DNA of 64,000 nucleotides. Origin: Stenotrophomonas sp. MYb238 (GTDB lineage Bacteria > Pseudomonadota > Gammaproteobacteria > Xanthomonadales > Xanthomonadaceae). The translations under genes were made by a program, and so were the position numbers. The DNA lies in NCBI RefSeq assembly GCF_009496535.1, contig NZ_WIDL01000007.1:1-64000 (forward strand), in the 5' to 3' direction. This document shows, piece after piece, positions 56,690 through 64,000 of the stretch (positions are counted from its first letter, which is position 1; the number at the start of each line of letters is the position of its first letter). Below the pieces are notes generated by a model. That model made no database searches and was not told the DNA's origin. It saw only the letters and a list, made by a program, of their open reading frames with translations.

Positions 56690-56983
56690 ATGAGTCCGTT
56701 CCTGCCCGGCCTGTTCGGCACGGCCGCGTCGCTGCTTTCGGCGGCGCTGCTGTACGCCGGCTCGCGCCACTGCCGCTGGTCGTTGCCGCTCCCACTGCAC
56801 AGGGCCGGCACCGGCCTCGGCCTGCTGGTCGCCGCAGCGGCACTGGCGCTGTGGATCGGCGCGCTCGGCGTCGGTGCCGGGCTGTGCGTGATGCTGGCCA
56901 GTTGGTCGCTGGCGGCCATCGCCCTGCCGGCGCTGGCCGTGCTGGGCGGTGCGCCGGCCCGCCTGCCGGAAGGGAAAGGCTGA
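56690..56983 (+). CDS. DUF3325-like small membrane protein
   Basis: 97 residues with three membrane helices. Position and pattern (a short hydrophobic protein right after a siderophore receptor and before a PepSY protein) match the DUF3325-type proteins of iron-uptake operons; the assignment rests more on context than on sequence. Start ATG 56690 is 16 bp after the receptor stop. Its stop overlaps the next start (TGATG). Confidence 0.68.
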   Translation: MSPFLPGLFGTAASLLSAALLYAGSRHCRWSLPLPLHRAGTGLGLLVAAAALALWIGALGVGAGLCVMLASWSLAAIALPALAVLGGAPARLPEGKG

Positions 56984-57246
56984 TGTGGGCGCGGGCGCTG
57001 GCCGGGATCGTCGCCGGCTTTTTCCTCGCCGCCGCGCTGACCGGGCTGGGCTGCTGGCTGGCCCCCGGCCCGTGGCAGCAGGCACTGGTGCCTTCGCTGG
57101 TCGCCTTCATCCCGCTGTGGATAGCCGCGGCCACGGCTGCGTTTGCGTTCGGCAATGGGCGTCGCGCCTGGGCCGGGTTGGGGCTGGCGGCCGTGACCGG
57201 TTTCGCGCTGCTGTGGCTGCTGCGCGGCAGCGGGCTGGCACAGTGA
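56983..57246 (+). CDS. DUF3649-like small membrane protein
   Basis: 87 residues with two or three membrane helices (about 5-27, 35-55, 62-80). RALAGIVAGFFLAAALTGL and LVAFIPLWIAAATAAFAFGN resemble the DUF3649 iron-uptake-associated proteins. The start overlaps the previous stop (TGATG), showing translational coupling. Function is unknown; it may assist the PepSY reductase-like protein that follows. Confidence 0.7.
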   Translation: MWARALAGIVAGFFLAAALTGLGCWLAPGPWQQALVPSLVAFIPLWIAAATAAFAFGNGRRAWAGLGLAAVTGFALLWLLRGSGLAQ

Positions 57247-57256
57247 GCACACTCCG

Positions 57257-58828
57257 ATGAAGTTCAGTTCGCAGACGCTGCGCACCTTCACCACGCTGCA
57301 CACTTGGGTCGGGCTGGTGGCCGGGCTGGCGCTGTTCGTGGCGTTCTACGCCGGCGCGATCACCGTGTTCCACCACGACCTGCCGGCGTGGCAGGGCACG
57401 CAGGCCGATGCCGCGCCGCAATCGCTGGACGATGCGCAGCACCTGCTCGACGGCGTGCTCGCGCGTCATCCCGAAGCGCGCAACCACCTCGGCATGACCT
57501 TCCCCGGCGCGGAAATGCCGCAGGCGCTGGCCTACTGGCAGGACGCCGGCGGTGGCTGGCGCTACGCCTGGAGCGGCCAGCTCGAAGGCAGCCCGACGCC
57601 ACCGCAGGCCGGACTGGCCGAACTGGTCAACGAACTGCACTACTCGCTGGGCCTGCCGGTAGCCGGTATCCAGCTGATGGGGCTGGTCAGCCTGCTGTAC
57701 GGCGTGGCGATCCTGTCCGGGCTGGTGATCCACCTGCCGCGCCTGTTCAAGGACCTGTTCGCGCTGCGGCCGGGCCGCAACACCAAACAGCTGTGGCAGG
57801 ACGCGCACAACCTCGTCGGCGTACTCAGCCTGCCGTTCCACCTGCTGTTCGCCGTCACCGGCGCGCTGCTGTGCCTGCTGTCGCTGCAACTGGCCGTGCT
57901 CAACCCTTTGGTGTTCGACAACCGGCTGATGCAGGCATTGCCGGCCGCGCTGGACACGGCCCCGGTACGCGCCGGCACCGGCACCCCGGCCATCTCCGGT
58001 TCGCTGGCGATGTGGCACCAACGCGCGGCCGAGGCAGCCGCCGAACAGGGCATCGCCTCCTTCGAGCCGGCCTACCTGAAACTGGCCAATGCCGGGGACA
58101 CCAACGCTATCGTCGAAATCACCGGAGAATCGCCGCGCGCGCTGGGGCCGCTGGGCGCGGTGGCGCTGGACGCCAACACCGGGGACGTGCTCGCCAGCCA
58201 GTTGCCGGGCCGGCGCGACGCCAACCACGCCACGCTCACTGCCGCCTATGCCCTGCACTTCGGCGAATACGGCAACGCGCTGGTGCCGTGGCTGTATTTC
58301 CTGCTCGGTCTGGGCGGCAGCTTCCTGTTCTATTCGGGCAACCTGCTGTGGATCGAGTCGCGGCGCAAGCGCCGGCAGGTCCAGCAGGGACGCGCGCAGG
58401 TGAACATGGCGCTGGCCACGGTCGGCGTGTGCATCGGCCTGTGCGTGGCGGTGTCGGCAGCGTTCGTTGCTGCGCAGGTGTTGAAGACCTATGCGCCGGA
58501 ACTGGCCGACCGCGGCACGCGCTGGGCCTGCTTCCTGGTCTGGGGCGGCTGCGTGTTGTGGGCGGCACTGCGCACGCCTGCGCAGGCTGCGCGCGAACTG
58601 CTGTGGCTCGCGGCGGCGGTCACTGCACTGGTGCCGCTCGGCCACGGGCTGATGACCGGGCGCTGGCTATGGGCTACCGCCGCATCCGGCCAGTGGGCAT
58701 TGTTCTGGGTGGATGGCGTGGCCCTGGCGATGGCGCTGGGCTTTGCCGCGCTGGCGCGGGCCACCGCGCGACGGGCGCACATGGGCGATCCGCATAGCGT
58801 CTGGGCCGACCGGGTGAGGCCGGGCTGA
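57257..58828 (+). CDS. PepSY-associated membrane protein (putative siderophore-iron reductase)
   Basis: 523 residues with four PepSY-TM helices plus C-terminal extras. N-terminal TLHTWVGLVAGLALFVAFYAGAI and the later NELHYSLGLP and LHFGEYGN blocks carry the family's conserved histidines, which may ligate heme. Proteins of this type, following a siderophore receptor, reduce ferric siderophores at the inner membrane. It starts ten bases after the DUF3649-like gene. No strong terminator is seen in the 64 bp to the next stop codon. Confidence 0.87.
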   Translation: MKFSSQTLRTFTTLHTWVGLVAGLALFVAFYAGAITVFHHDLPAWQGTQADAAPQSLDDAQHLLDGVLARHPEARNHLGMTFPGAEMPQALAYWQDAGGGWRYAWSGQLEGSPTPPQAGLAELVNELHYSLGLPVAGIQLMGLVSLLYGVAILSGLVIHLPRLFKDLFALRPGRNTKQLWQDAHNLVGVLSLPFHLLFAVTGALLCLLSLQLAVLNPLVFDNRLMQALPAALDTAPVRAGTGTPAISGSLAMWHQRAAEAAAEQGIASFEPAYLKLANAGDTNAIVEITGESPRALGPLGAVALDANTGDVLASQLPGRRDANHATLTAAYALHFGEYGNALVPWLYFLLGLGGSFLFYSGNLLWIESRRKRRQVQQGRAQVNMALATVGVCIGLCVAVSAAFVAAQVLKTYAPELADRGTRWACFLVWGGCVLWAALRTPAQAARELLWLAAAVTALVPLGHGLMTGRWLWATAASGQWALFWVDGVALAMALGFAALARATARRAHMGDPHSVWADRVRPG

Positions 58829-58892
58829 GACCGCACCACGTCGGTCCGCTTCCGGTCCGCCTGCCCGGAGTTTTTTTCCGGGAGCGCGGATT

Positions 58893-59273
58893 TCAGGTGA
58901 AGTCCTTGAGGATTTCGCCCACACCCGACGGTGAAATTTCAAACCCCAACGTGGTGCCGGGGTTGACCGCCACGCCGTAACCGCCCGGTACGCGGCGCAA
59001 TACGTCCAGCATCGGCCAGCGCAGCGTGTGCGGCGCCTGCTGGGTGTGGAAGCCGACACGCGCCCTGTCGGTGAACACCGCCACGTGCAGCACGCCCCGC
59101 TTGTCGAACAGCAGCGGGTCGAAACCGCTGCCGTCGGGCGTGACCAGGCTGCCGGTCAGCAGCACCACCTCGGAGGCGACGAAGGCCTGCATGAAGGCCT
59201 TGATCGGCACCGCACCGTCCATGGCCGCCTTCAGCAGCGTTTCGAGCGGGGTCTGCGGGGGAAGCGTATCCAT
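58893..59273 (-). CDS. SseB-family protein
   Basis: 126 residues matching the SseB N-terminal domain: PLETLLKAAMDGAVPIKAFM, then a strand-rich part (LVTPDGSGFDPLLFDKRGVLHVAVFTD) and the ending GYGVAVNPGTTLGFEISPSG. Its function is unknown outside its presumed protein-binding role. It converges on the PepSY gene and faces the repeat at 59328. Confidence 0.78.
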   Translation of the reverse strand: MDTLPPQTPLETLLKAAMDGAVPIKAFMQAFVASEVVLLTGSLVTPDGSGFDPLLFDKRGVLHVAVFTDRARVGFHTQQAPHTLRWPMLDVLRRVPGGYGVAVNPGTTLGFEISPSGVGEILKDFT

Positions 59274-59327
59274 GGCGTGCGGTATCCGGCGGGGCGAGGA
59301 TTGTACCGTCGGTGCCGCACGGCAACC

Positions 59328-59438
59328 GTAGGAGCGGCTTCAGCCGCGATGGGGCTTTCCCATCTGAATCCCCACGCGTGGACATGCGGGCCGGGAGGAT
59401 CCGCGGGCAGGCCCCTTCGCGGCTGAAGCCGCTCCTAC
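59328..59438. repeat. GTAG-type palindromic repeat, CGGCTTCAGCCG subtype, with long loop
   Basis: GTAGGAGCGGCTTCAGCCGCG at the left and CGCGGCTGAAGCCGCTCCTAC at the right, perfect 21-base arms around about 69 bases. The right end contains the amylase stop codon: the minus-strand TAG at 59437-59435 is the TAG of GTAGGAGC. Confidence 0.88.
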
Positions 59439-61168
59439 CAAGCCGGTGCGTCAGCGCTGCAGGCGCGCGGCGCGGGCCGCCTGGCCGGCCATCGCACCGC
59501 GTCCAGCTGCGCCTGCAGCGCCGGCTGCCGCACGTCGGCGTCGAGCACGAACACCTTCGCGCCATGCGCGGGCACCGTCGCCGTCAGCACGTCGCGCACC
59601 GTACGCGAGCCGCCATCCAGCGCGTCGCGCCAGGTACCGGGCTGCAGGTAGCGGCGCACCTCGAAGGTCCGCGCCGCGTCGCCCTTGTTCAGCAGCACCA
59701 GCGCGGTCTGCGCGGTGCCGCCATGCTGCAGCACGCGGTAGAACACCGCCTGGTCGCCGTGCAGGCGCTCGTTGACCTGCAGGCCGCGCTGCAGCGCCGG
59801 GGTGGCCTCGCGCAGGCGGGCGATACGCTGCAGCGGCGCGAAGACCGGACTGCGCGGCGCCGCGTCGATGCGTTGCTGGCCGAAGTAGGCGCGGTTGCCG
59901 GCGTGCTCGGCGCGGCCGCGCATGAAGCCGGTTTCCGAGCCGTAGTAGATCACCGGAATGCCGCGTGCGGTGAACAGCCAGTTGTGCGCGTCGATGAAGC
60001 CGGTGTCGCTGGCGTCCAGCCGCGCCATGTCGTGGTTGTCGTAGAACGTCATCAGTTCGTACGGGTTGGCATACGGGCCGCCGCTCAGGTGCAACGGTTC
60101 GGCCAGCGTCTCGAAGCCCTTCTGTTCCTTGCCGAACGCCGCCGACAATGCGCCACGCAGCGGGAAATCCAGCACGCTGACGTTGGCGTTGGCCGGCCAG
60201 GTGTGCTCGGCGATCCTGCCGGCGTCGTAGTCGAAGGCCTCGCCGAACATGAACATGCCCGGATGCTCGGCGCGGATACGGCCGACGAACTCGTGCCACC
60301 ACGGGTGCGGCAGCCAGCCGATGGTGTCGATGCGCAGCGCGTCCACGCCCTGCGCGGTCCATTGCAGGTAGGCACTGACCAGGTAATCCATCACCGCCGG
60401 GTTGTGCTGGTTGAAGTCGGACAGCTCGGCGAGGTTGCCGTCGAAGATCGAGCCTTTTTCGCCATCGACCGGGCCGATGGTGTTGTAGAAGGCGTGCAGC
60501 GGGTTGTGCTGTGGGTCCAGCTGCTGCGGCGGCAGGTTCTGATGGTCGGCCACCAATTTGCCATCCTTGTCGAACAGCTGGCCGAACTGCGGCTGGGCGA
60601 CCGGCATCGTCCACGCCGGCGAGCCGTGGTTGCCGACGATGTCCAGCACCACCTTCAGCCCGGTCGCGTGCAGGCCGCGGGTGAGACCGGAAAAATCCAG
60701 ATCCCTGCTCGGCAGGTGTTCGTCGAGCTTATAGAAATTGATGCCCCAGTAACCGTGGTAGCCGGTCTTGCCGCGATCGGTCAGGCTGCTGTTGCAGCTG
60801 ATCTCCTTGCTGCCGGTGAACGCCTCGTCCGGATTGTCGATGATCGGCGTGATCCACACCGCGCCGAAGCCGAGCTTGCGAATATAGGCGGCGTTGTCGA
60901 GCACGCCTTTGAAATCGCCGCCGAGGTAGCCGATGTTGCCGTCGATGCCGTCCGCGCAATGCACCGGGATGTCGAAGGTGCGGTGTTCGCCGCCCTGGTC
61001 GCGATGATCGTTGCTTTCGTCGCCATTGACGAAGCGGTCGGTGACGACAAAATACACCGCGTCGCCGGCGAACGGCTCGGTGGTGCCGACGTAATCGGGG
61101 CGCTGGCCGGCGAAGGTCGAGCCGGCGAGCAACGCAAGGGAGACTGCAACGGACAGACGCACACGCAT
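59435..61168 (-). CDS. Secreted GH13-family alpha-amylase
   Basis: 577 residues with a signal peptide (about 1-20). The three GH13 acidic residues are readable: nucleophile D281 in LRIDTIG, acid/base E310 in FGEAFD, and D380 in YDNHDMA. It should cut starch or maltodextrin in the periplasm or outside. The start overlaps the stop of the MFS gene by one base (TGATG), so they form an operon. The stop codon is inside a GTAG repeat and the last residues (about CSADAPAW) lie next to it, so the natural C-terminus may have been altered. Confidence 0.9.
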   Translation of the reverse strand: MRVRLSVAVSLALLAGSTFAGQRPDYVGTTEPFAGDAVYFVVTDRFVNGDESNDHRDQGGEHRTFDIPVHCADGIDGNIGYLGGDFKGVLDNAAYIRKLGFGAVWITPIIDNPDEAFTGSKEISCNSSLTDRGKTGYHGYWGINFYKLDEHLPSRDLDFSGLTRGLHATGLKVVLDIVGNHGSPAWTMPVAQPQFGQLFDKDGKLVADHQNLPPQQLDPQHNPLHAFYNTIGPVDGEKGSIFDGNLAELSDFNQHNPAVMDYLVSAYLQWTAQGVDALRIDTIGWLPHPWWHEFVGRIRAEHPGMFMFGEAFDYDAGRIAEHTWPANANVSVLDFPLRGALSAAFGKEQKGFETLAEPLHLSGGPYANPYELMTFYDNHDMARLDASDTGFIDAHNWLFTARGIPVIYYGSETGFMRGRAEHAGNRAYFGQQRIDAAPRSPVFAPLQRIARLREATPALQRGLQVNERLHGDQAVFYRVLQHGGTAQTALVLLNKGDAARTFEVRRYLQPGTWRDALDGGSRTVRDVLTATVPAHGAKVFVLDADVRQPALQAQLDAVRWPARRPAPRACSADAPAW

Positions 61169-62649
61169 CACACCACCTCCGGACGCGACGGAACCCGCAG
61201 CACGCACAGGCCGGCGACGAACAGGCTGCACCCGCCCAGCACCAGCACGTGCATCGGCACGCCGCCCAGCCACGCGCGCAGCGCGAAGCCAAGCGCACTG
61301 GCGGCCACCAGCTGCGGGATCACGATGAAGAAATTGAAGATGCCCATGTACACGCCCATCTTCTTCGCCGGCACGCTGTCGGACAGCAGTGCATACGGCA
61401 GCGACAGGATCGAGGCCCAGGCGAAACCGACGCCGAGCATCGACAGCAGCAGCCACTGCGGATCACGGATGAACATCAGCGACACCAGCCCGATGCCGCC
61501 CAGCCACAGGTTGAGCAGGTGGCTCCAGCGCAAGCCAAGCGCCCGCACCATCAGCGGAATCAGCAGCGCCGCCAGCGCGGCAAAACCGTTGTAGGCACCG
61601 AACAGCACGCCCACCCAGTTGGCGCCCTCGTTGTAGGCCGCCGACTGCGGATCGATGGAACCGAAGTGGGTGCCGGCCACCGCAGCGGTGGTGTAGATCC
61701 ACATCGCGAACAGCGCGAACCACGAGAAGAACTGCACCCATGCCAGCCGCCGCATCGTCAGCGGCATCGCGCGCAGGTCGCCGACGATGGCCGCCAGCAT
61801 GTGCGTGCCCGGCAGCACCCGCGCCAGCATCAGCAGCACGCCGTAGGCGGCGCACAGGCCAGCCAGCACGTAGAGCATCCTGTCGCCCTGCCGCCATGCG
61901 ATCAGCACTGCCAGCACCACGCCCAGCAGCAGCCAGAAACCGGCCTGTACCCACGACGGTACGCCCTCCGCGGCAACCGCGCGGTGTTCGGCGGCAGGCT
62001 CGGCATCGTCGAACGCGGCCAGCTCGGCCGGCGAATATTCGCGCGTGCTGAACACCGTCCACGCGATCGCCGCCAGCAGTACCGCCGAGCCGAAGTAGAA
62101 CGCGTAGCGCACCGTGTCCGGCACTTCGCCCGGCGCGGCGGTGTTGGCCACGCCCCGGTGCGCCAGCAGGTAGGGCAGCAGGCTGGCGACGATGGCGCCG
62201 ACGCCGATGAAGAAGCTCTGCATCGCATAGCCGGCCGGGCGCTGGCGCGGCGCCAGCTGGTCGCCGACGAAGGCGCGGAACGGCTCCATCGACACGTTGA
62301 TCGAGGCGTCCAGCACCCACAGCGTGCCGGCGGCGATCCACAGCGTCGGCGAATTGGGCATCAGCAGCAGCGCCAGCGTGGTCAACACCGCGCCGGCCAT
62401 GAAGAACGGCCGGCGCCGACCCCAGCGGGTCCAGGTGCGGTCGGACAGGTAGCCGACCACCGGCTGCACCAGCAACCCGGTCAGCGGCGCGGCGATCCAC
62501 AGTCCCGGCACCGCCTCCATCGATGCGCCCAGCGTTTCGAAGATGCGGCTGGCATTGGCGTTCTGCAGCGCGAAGCCGAACTGGATGCCGAGGAACCCGA
62601 AACACATGTTCCAGATCTGCCAGAACGACAGCTGCGGTTTGCTTTTCAT
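61168..62649 (-). CDS. GPH/MFS-type maltodextrin or maltose transporter
   Basis: 493 residues with 12 membrane helices. The family motif SDRTWTRWGRRRPF, the N-terminal WNMCFGFLGIQFGFALQNAN and GVFFGAYNG-like VLFGAYNG match the glycoside-pentoside-hexuronide-like sugar transporters found beside amylases in xanthomonads and Caulobacter. It would import the maltodextrins made by the amylase gene that follows. ATG 62649 has a purine-rich GGAGGGGGG a little far upstream. A LacI-type palindrome lies 96 bp upstream. Confidence 0.88.
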   Translation of the reverse strand: MKSKPQLSFWQIWNMCFGFLGIQFGFALQNANASRIFETLGASMEAVPGLWIAAPLTGLLVQPVVGYLSDRTWTRWGRRRPFFMAGAVLTTLALLLMPNSPTLWIAAGTLWVLDASINVSMEPFRAFVGDQLAPRQRPAGYAMQSFFIGVGAIVASLLPYLLAHRGVANTAAPGEVPDTVRYAFYFGSAVLLAAIAWTVFSTREYSPAELAAFDDAEPAAEHRAVAAEGVPSWVQAGFWLLLGVVLAVLIAWRQGDRMLYVLAGLCAAYGVLLMLARVLPGTHMLAAIVGDLRAMPLTMRRLAWVQFFSWFALFAMWIYTTAAVAGTHFGSIDPQSAAYNEGANWVGVLFGAYNGFAALAALLIPLMVRALGLRWSHLLNLWLGGIGLVSLMFIRDPQWLLLSMLGVGFAWASILSLPYALLSDSVPAKKMGVYMGIFNFFIVIPQLVAASALGFALRAWLGGVPMHVLVLGGCSLFVAGLCVLRVPSRPEVV

Positions 62650-62744
62650 CAAGCGCTTCCCCCCTCCGGGAATCACGGATGCGATGTGCGGCGCCGATGC
62701 GCCCGGGCCATGGTAGAGGCCGCCCGGCGGATGCGCACTGCCGG

Positions 62745-62758
62745 TGCATACGTATTCA
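62745..62758. promoter_or_regulatory. Possible LacI-type operator in the starch locus
   Basis: TGCATACGTATTCA is a 14-bp palindrome with one mismatched pair (TGAATACGTATTCA would be perfect) and the central CG typical of LacI-family sites. It lies between the divergent MFS and GH97 genes and could control both. Confidence 0.55.
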
Positions 62759-62882
62759 GTGCCGCTACCGTCAATGACGCTCCGCACCAACTGGAATAGT
62801 GGCGGCACCTGCTTCCCGTTCCTGCATTCCGGAGTCGCTACCCGTCATGGCCGCGCCAAGCCCGTCCTCCCGTCTTTTCCGC

Positions 62883-64000
62883 ATGAAACTCGCCTCCGTC
62901 CTGCTGCTGGCCGGCCTTCCCGCCGCGCATGCAGCCGATCTGGCCCGCGTCGGTTCGCCCGGGGAGGTGCTCGCGGTCGCGCTCGAATCGCAGCACGAAG
63001 GGCGCATCGCCTACCGCGTCGAACGCAGGGGCCAGGCGGTGATCGCGCCGTCGCGGCTGGGCTTCCTGCTCGGCGACGGGCGGCTGGAGCGCAACCTCGA
63101 ACTGGTCGGGCAATCCCGCCGCAGCGTCGACGAAACCTGGGAACAGCCCTGGGGCGAGCGCCGCCTGACCCGCAACCACTACAACGAACTGCGCGCCCGC
63201 TTCGCCGAGAAGCCGCTGGATGCGGCCCATCCCGGGCGCCGCTTCGACGTGGTGTTCCGCGTCTACGACGACGGCGTCGGCTTCCGCTACGAATTCCCGC
63301 AGCAGCCGGCGATGCGGGAAGCGCACATCCGCGCGGAGTTGACTGAGTTCGCGCTCGCCCGCCCGGCCACCGCCTGGTGGATTCCCGCCTTCGAGTGGAA
63401 CCGCGAGGAATACCTGTACCAGCGCACGCCGTTGAAGGAAGTGGGCACGGCGCAGACGCCGCTCACCCTGCGCGACGACAGCGGCCTGCACGTCTCCCTG
63501 CACGAAGCGGCGCTGGTGGACTACGCCGGCATGAACCTGGCCCGCGGCGATGGCGACGTGCTGCGCGCCGCGCTCACGCCCGGCAGCGGCGATGCAGCGG
63601 TGGTGCGTGCGCTGCCGTTCGAAACCCCATGGCGCACGATCCAGATCGGCGAACGCGCCGGCGACCTGGCCGAATCCAGCCTGATCCTCAACCTCAACGA
63701 GCCCAATGCCATCGGCGACGTGAGCTGGTTCACGCCGGCCAAGTATGTGGGCGTGTGGTGGTCGCTGCACCTGGAGACCGAGACCTGGGCGACCGGCCCG
63801 AAACACGGCGCCACCACCGCCAACACCCGGCGCTACATCGACTTCGCCGCCGCCAATGGCTTCCGCGGCGTGCTGGTGGAAGGCTGGAACCCCGGCTGGG
63901 ACGGCAACTGGTTCGCCAATGGCTGGGGCTTCGACTTCACCCGCCCCACCGCCGACTTCGACCTGCCGGGGCTGGCGACGTACGCCGCCGGCAAGGGCGT
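62883..64000 (+). CDS. GH97-family glycoside hydrolase (SusB-like alpha-glucosidase), cut by window edge
   Basis: The first 372 residues are present, and the frame stays open at the window end; full members have about 650-700. A signal peptide (about 1-17) is followed by the GH97 N-terminal sandwich (EVLAVALESQHEGRIAYRVE, FVVFRVYDDGVGFRYEFPQQ-like VVFRVYDDGVGFRYEF) and the start of the barrel (WSLHLETETWATGPKHGATT, VLVEGWNPGWDGNWF). It probably removes glucose from maltodextrins in the periplasm. ATG 62883 gives a compact signal peptide; ATG 62847 in frame is an alternative. Divergent from the transporter. Confidence 0.9.
   Translation, partial: MKLASVLLLAGLPAAHAADLARVGSPGEVLAVALESQHEGRIAYRVERRGQAVIAPSRLGFLLGDGRLERNLELVGQSRRSVDETWEQPWGERRLTRNHYNELRARFAEKPLDAAHPGRRFDVVFRVYDDGVGFRYEFPQQPAMREAHIRAELTEFALARPATAWWIPAFEWNREEYLYQRTPLKEVGTAQTPLTLRDDSGLHVSLHEAALVDYAGMNLARGDGDVLRAALTPGSGDAAVVRALPFETPWRTIQIGERAGDLAESSLILNLNEPNAIGDVSWFTPAKYVGVWWSLHLETETWATGPKHGATTANTRRYIDFAAANGFRGVLVEGWNPGWDGNWFANGWGFDFTRPTADFDLPGLATYAAGKG

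Overview
The window is about 64 kb of high-GC DNA (near 68-70% by eye) with strong G/C preference at third codon positions. The gene families point to a gammaproteobacterium of the Xanthomonadaceae (Pseudoxanthomonas, Lysobacter or Luteimonas type): CreBC, Oar-like and siderophore-type TonB receptors, a GH13/GH97/MFS starch locus, several secreted peptidases, and many GTAG-ended palindromic repeats of the SMAG/REP kind described in Stenotrophomonas. It looks like chromosome. I see no tRNA, rRNA, CRISPR array, prophage or transposase gene.

Layout. 0.2-8 kb: a GGDEF-EAL protein, the CreBC two-component system split by a roughly 0.9 kb structured repeat element, RlmJ and a GNAT acetyltransferase. 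8-24 kb: mfd, an HD-GYP protein, cardiolipin synthase, three small membrane/envelope genes, an M13 peptidase, a divergent AraC/Fsr efflux pair, a serine hydrolase with its AraC neighbour, a PilZ protein and a membrane-anchored XRE protein. 24-29 kb: gpmA/nfi, pirin, aqpZ, a small secreted protein, a second pirin. 29-41 kb: nutrient and peptide uptake (cstA with its YbdD-type partner, two tandem DUF819 paralogues, an S9 peptidase, OPT and POT transporters). 41-51.5 kb: a compact D-peptide/D-glutamate locus (TonB receptor, two serine hydrolases, DgcN-DgcA, a P1 aminopeptidase, a LuxR-type regulator). 51.7-53.4 kb: ssb and a divergent DUF2239/GIY-YIG pair. 53.4-58.8 kb: a LacI regulator, then a probably Fur-controlled siderophore receptor operon. 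58.9-64 kb: an SseB-like gene and a starch/maltodextrin locus (GH13 amylase, MFS transporter, GH97 enzyme cut by the window edge).

The most notable result is the 41-51.5 kb locus. The same 18-bp imperfect palindrome (ATCGGG-N6-CCCGAT) occurs three times, upstream of the TonB receptor, of dgcN-dgcA, and of the P1 peptidase-hydrolase operon. It has the same orientation each time and lies about 22 bp before a possible -10 box, which places its centre near -42. A LuxR-type regulator with an unrecognised N-terminal sensory region sits in the middle. I infer one regulon for importing D-amino-acid-containing (possibly murein-derived) peptides, trimming them, and converting D-Glu to L-Glu.

Other points of interest: the CreB-CreC spacer with long nested inverted repeats; six palindromic GTAG repeats, one of which supplies the amylase stop codon; an intragenic lower-GC segment in the S9 peptidase gene; twin ACCCGGG boxes between the DUF2239 and GIY-YIG genes; and a class A beta-lactamase-fold protein whose omega loop is about 37 residues longer than in TEM.
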